From positions 170,316-234,315 of the forward strand of contig NZ_JAGGKV010000012.1 in the NCBI RefSeq assembly GCF_017874035.1: a stretch of DNA of 64,000 nt, read 5' to 3'. Made by a program: the position numbers and the translations under genes. Below are positions 61,112-64,000 of this stretch, piece by piece. Source of the stretch: Paenibacillus aceris. Lineage in GTDB: Bacteria > Bacillota > Bacilli > Paenibacillales > NBRC-103111. The notes under the pieces are model-generated. The model was not told where the DNA came from and made no database searches. It saw only the letters and a program-made list of their open reading frames with translations. The number at the start of each line of letters is the position of its first letter. The stretch's first letter is position 1.

Positions 61112-62371
61112 ATGAAGCAAGATCGCGTAACAGTAGTCTATTTGGTGGAGACGGCGTATTCGTTGGAGCGGGCTGCCGCTTCCATTGCCGGTGAGCAGTC
61201 CACGGGGACGTTCACGGCTGTCCCGGGAGAGACGGATATCGTGAAGCAGCGGCATGGCGCAAGAGTAGAGAGCATTGAAGCATTGGAGGAAACGGATATG
61301 CCTTCCCTGCCGGGAGCGAAGACGCCGCCGGGTCATGACGGCAAATATCGCCGTGGGCGCGTGTCGGTATCGTTTCCTCTTCATAATTTCGGGCCCTCTA
61401 TACCGAACTTAATGTCTGCTGTGGCGGGCAATTTGTATGAGCTTCAGGAATTGTCTGGACTGAGACTCCTGGATTTGGAGCTGCCGGATGCATTTACAGT
61501 AAGATACCCTGGACCGAAATTCGGGATAGAAGGAACAAGGAAGCTGACGGGTGTGTATGACAGGCCGATACTTGGGACCATTGTGAAGCCAAGCGTGGGC
61601 TTATCAATGGGGGAATTGTCGGCTTTGGTGGAGAAGCTGGCGAGAGCAGGCATGGATTTTATCAAAGACGATGAACTGAATGCAGATCCGCCCTATGCGC
61701 CTTTAGCGGACAAAGTCGAGGCCGTCATGGCGGCCATCGAACGGGCTGCTGATGCCACTGGCAAGAAGCTGATGTACGCTTTTAATATTACGGGCGATTA
61801 CGATGAGCTGCGCAGAAACCATGACTTGGTGGTAAAAGCAGGAGGTACCTGCGTGATGGTCAGTATCCTCAGCGTCGGATTATCGGGGCTCGCGTACTTG
61901 AACCAATTCAGCGAAGTTCCCATTCATGGACATCGCAATCAATGGGGGATGCTGACCCGTTCGCCACTGCTGGGCATTGAATTTACGGCCTATCAGAAAC
62001 TTTGCCGATTAGCTGGGGCTGATCATCTGCATGTTAACGGCTTAAATAGTAAGTTTTATGAAAGCAACGAGTCTGTGGTTCGATCCATTGCAGCTTGCTC
62101 AGCGCCTCTGTTTGGCGGCTACAAAGCGATGCCTGTCGTCTCCTCAGCACAGTGGGCCGGAACGGCGCCTGCTACCTATGCGGCAACTGGAACTGTTGAC
62201 GTGATGCACTTGGCCGGGGGAGGCATGCTTGCTCATCCGGATGGTCCGGCGGCGGGCTTTGAGAGTATGAAGCTTGGTTGGGAGGCCGCGGTTCAGGGGA
62301 TACCTCTCGACATTTATGCAGCCGAGCATCCTTCCTTGCAAAAGGCGATTGAAAAGTACGGGAAGGGGTGA
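61112..62371 (+). CDS. RuBisCO-like protein (form IV), predicted acid-sugar phosphate decarboxylase
   Basis: 419 residues with the RuBisCO large-chain fold. The substrate lysine is in GTIVKPSVGL near 153. The carbamylated Lys185 and metal ligands D187 and E188 are in MDFIKDDE. GHRNQW follows near 272 and DHLHVNG near 307. Loop 6 reads VVSSAQWAGT without the CO2-fixing lysine, so it is not a true RuBisCO. RuBisCO-like proteins next to DUF1537 kinases include OiaX, which decarboxylates 3-oxo-isoapionate 4-phosphate in D-apiose breakdown. A GGGGGAG ribosome site precedes the ATG. The phosphorylated substrate would come from the kinase encoded seven bases downstream. Confidence 0.87.
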   Translation: MKQDRVTVVYLVETAYSLERAAASIAGEQSTGTFTAVPGETDIVKQRHGARVESIEALEETDMPSLPGAKTPPGHDGKYRRGRVSVSFPLHNFGPSIPNLMSAVAGNLYELQELSGLRLLDLELPDAFTVRYPGPKFGIEGTRKLTGVYDRPILGTIVKPSVGLSMGELSALVEKLARAGMDFIKDDELNADPPYAPLADKVEAVMAAIERAADATGKKLMYAFNITGDYDELRRNHDLVVKAGGTCVMVSILSVGLSGLAYLNQFSEVPIHGHRNQWGMLTRSPLLGIEFTAYQKLCRLAGADHLHVNGLNSKFYESNESVVRSIAACSAPLFGGYKAMPVVSSAQWAGTAPATYAATGTVDVMHLAGGGMLAHPDGPAAGFESMKLGWEAAVQGIPLDIYAAEHPSLQKAIEKYGKG

Positions 62372-62377
62372 GGGCTG

Positions 62378-63808
62378 ATGGACGAAATCCCCAGAGAGCT
62401 TGGGCAGGAGTCTGCTGCTGGGCGGGCCGCTAGGAGGCCACTCTGCTACTACGGCGATGACTTTACCGGCTCTACGGATGTGCTGGAATCGCTGTTTCAG
62501 GCGGGGCTCAAAACCGTCCTGTTTCTGGAGCCCCCTACGCCGGGGCTGCTGCAGGAACGATTTCAAGACATCGACTGTTTCGGCGTTGCCGGGGTGGGAC
62601 GGTCCTTAACTCCGGAGGAGATGGAGCGGGAGCTGCGACCGCTATTCAAGATGCTAAAGGCGGCTGGAGCCGCAGTCGTGCATTATAAAATATGCTCGAC
62701 CTTTGACTCCTCCCCCGGCACAGGCAGCATCGGCAAGGCGGCGGAAATCGGTCGCGAGGTGTTCGGCGGCCGGTATATTCCGCTGCTCGTCGGAGTTCCC
62801 TATCTGGGCCGCTATACGCTGTTCGGCAACCATTTTGCAGCTGGCGGCAGAGGAGGAAGCGTGCATCGGCTGGACCGTCATCCGACCATGTCCAAACATC
62901 CGGTTACGCCGATGGCGGAAGCCGATCTTCGCAAGCATTTAGCGCAGCAGACAGCGCTGAAAACAGCTTTGCTGGATATTATGGCGCTGGACGGCACGCA
63001 TGCTGAGGTGCGGGAGCGCTTGGAAAAGGTTATTGAGCGGGAACAGCCCGATCTGCTTCTTTTTGATGTCTTGGATGAACGGCGATTGGAAGCGGCAGGG
63101 AGAATGATCTGGGAAGAAGCAGCGGAGCAGGACGGGCTATTTGTCATTGGGTCTTCGGGTGTTGAGTATGCGCTTGGGGCTGTTTGGCGGAAAGAAGCTG
63201 GGAATTCGGAAGCAGCGGCTGCTAGCCATAAACAACTTATACGGAACGAGGCGGGTCCACTGTTGGTCATTTCAGGCAGCTGCTCGCCGGTAACCGAGGG
63301 TCAGATCGCGCAAGCGCTGAAGGCTGGTTTTGTGGGCATCCGCGTTCCAATGGAAGAGCTGTTTAGCCCTGAAACGCAGGAAGTGGCAAGAACCTCTTTG
63401 CAGCAAGAGGCACAGCGATGGCTGGCAAACGGTAAAAGCGTTATAGTCTACTCAGCAACGGGGCCGAATGATGAAAGCATTGAGCACATGCGGAAGGTAC
63501 TGTACGCTCAGGGGATTAGGTCTGAGGACAGCAGCCGTTTGCTTGGCATCGCTCTAGGCCTTCTGACGAAAGAGCTAGTCAGGCAGCTCGGAATTTCCCG
63601 GGTTTTGATAGCGGGTGGTGACACCTCGGGGTATGTGACTAGGGAGCTTGGCATCTATGCTTTAGAATGCATCTCCGTCCTTGATCCAGGGGGGCCGCTA
63701 TGCCGGGCTTTTTCGAATGAGCCGCAGTTTGACGGTCTGGAGCTTGTGCTCAAGGGCGGACAGGTTGGCGGTGTGGACTTTTTTGAACGGGTTGCTGGGT
63801 ATAGATGA
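62378..63808 (+). CDS. DUF1537 acid-sugar kinase (four-carbon acid sugar kinase family)
   Basis: 476 residues. The N-terminal substrate domain has YYGDDFTGSTDVLESLFQAG, VAGVGRSL, YKICSTFDSSPGTGSIGKA and VGVPYLGRYT. The C-terminal nucleotide domain has LLVISGSCSPVTEGQI and LIAGGDTSGYV. Members phosphorylate acid sugars such as threonate, erythronate, 3-oxo-tetronates or 3-oxo-isoapionate (OiaK). It starts seven bases after the RuBisCO-like gene stop with AAGGGGTGAGG, so the two are coupled. It is the last full gene in the window. Confidence 0.92.
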   Translation: MDEIPRELGQESAAGRAARRPLCYYGDDFTGSTDVLESLFQAGLKTVLFLEPPTPGLLQERFQDIDCFGVAGVGRSLTPEEMERELRPLFKMLKAAGAAVVHYKICSTFDSSPGTGSIGKAAEIGREVFGGRYIPLLVGVPYLGRYTLFGNHFAAGGRGGSVHRLDRHPTMSKHPVTPMAEADLRKHLAQQTALKTALLDIMALDGTHAEVRERLEKVIEREQPDLLLFDVLDERRLEAAGRMIWEEAAEQDGLFVIGSSGVEYALGAVWRKEAGNSEAAAASHKQLIRNEAGPLLVISGSCSPVTEGQIAQALKAGFVGIRVPMEELFSPETQEVARTSLQQEAQRWLANGKSVIVYSATGPNDESIEHMRKVLYAQGIRSEDSSRLLGIALGLLTKELVRQLGISRVLIAGGDTSGYVTRELGIYALECISVLDPGGPLCRAFSNEPQFDGLELVLKGGQVGGVDFFERVAGYR

Positions 63809-63836
63809 GCGGGAGTGACTGCATATGTGCGTAACA

Positions 63837-63977
63837 GATCCCACCACACCTCTTCACAATGCGTACCAAGGAGCTCTGCTCACGGTCAAAGCCCATCTGT
63901 AACGTTGGCGTGAGAGCTCCGCTCACGGTCAAAGCCCATCTGTAACGTTGTTTTTCGACGCTAATGTGTGGTGGATC
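63837..63977. repeat. Inverted repeat enclosing two direct 37-bp repeats
   Basis: GATCCCACCACAC (63837-63849) and GTGTGGTGGATC (63966-63977) are inverted with one missing base. Inside, 63871-63907 and 63914-63950 are 36/37 identical direct copies (GAGCTCYGCTCACGGTCAAA onward), offset by 43 bases. No ORF of substance is present. It may be a small repeat element or a regulatory/terminator structure. Confidence 0.7.
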
Positions 63978-64000
63978 GGCAGCCAGATGAAGTTAACGAT

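Noticed and set aside
61112..62371. True CO2-fixing RuBisCO
   Set aside because: The loop-6 lysine is missing and the sequence is of form IV type. There is no phosphoribulokinase or small subunit nearby.

Overview
The window looks like the chromosome of an endospore-forming Bacillales, most likely a Paenibacillus or close relative. The evidence is the order lipoprotein - alr - ndoAI - ndoA - tex - cmpA - sprT-like (the Bacillus ydc neighbourhood), a CotD-like coat protein, copper-amine-oxidase N-terminal domains on secreted proteins, and a YesM/YesN two-component pair beside a lipoprotein sugar ABC transporter. No organism name can be proved from the sequence alone.

Layout. (1) 1-2.8 kb: an AT-rich end fragment of a GmrSD/DUF262-type restriction protein, a 55-codon 3' remnant of groEL, two small minus-strand ORFs, a tandem 113-bp hairpin repeat and a cluster of a dispersed GGAACTA...GCTATTT repeat. 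(2) 2.8-12 kb: a 1385-aa diguanylate cyclase with degenerate kinase-like and ATPase-like modules, a coat protein, and an SNF2 helicase with its partner. (3) 12-32.2 kb: a surface polysaccharide locus. It holds an O-antigen ligase/polymerase-like protein, several glycosyltransferases, a three-gene UDP-GlcNAc dehydratase/epimerase/reductase set, a Wzm/Wzt-type ABC exporter, a sulfotransferase-methyltransferase-coiled-coil protein, a degenerate-ended APS kinase, a decayed acyltransferase, a polyprenyl-phosphate glycosylphosphotransferase and an intact acyltransferase. (4) 32.3-40.4 kb: housekeeping (lipoprotein, alanine racemase, MazEF, Tex, a wHTH protein, CmpA, SprT-like). (5) 40.4-42.3 kb: four tRNA genes in two pairs around a reverse-oriented corA. 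(6) 42.5-45.7 kb: two secreted copper proteins (cupredoxins and a multicopper oxidase). (7) 46-63.8 kb: a one-direction carbohydrate locus with LacZ-type GH2, GH78 rhamnosidase, YesM kinase, solute-binding lipoprotein, two permeases, YesN regulator, GH127-like arabinofuranosidase, an Asp/Glu-racemase-fold protein, a RuBisCO-like protein and a DUF1537 kinase.

How the parts may work together. In the carbohydrate locus, galactosidase, rhamnosidase and beta-L-arabinofuranosidase activities would trim a plant glycan. The RuBisCO-like protein plus DUF1537 kinase pair matches the logic of 3-oxo-isoapionate (D-apiose) catabolism, so a pectin RG-II or apiose-glycoside substrate is a coherent guess. 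In the polysaccharide locus, an ABC exporter sits next to a protein that joins two chain-modifying domains to a coiled coil of six 14-residue repeats encoded by a 42-bp DNA repeat. This recalls chain-terminating molecular rulers such as WbdD, with the twist that the ruler length could change by repeat slippage. Both ideas are inferences, and the tests are given in the findings.
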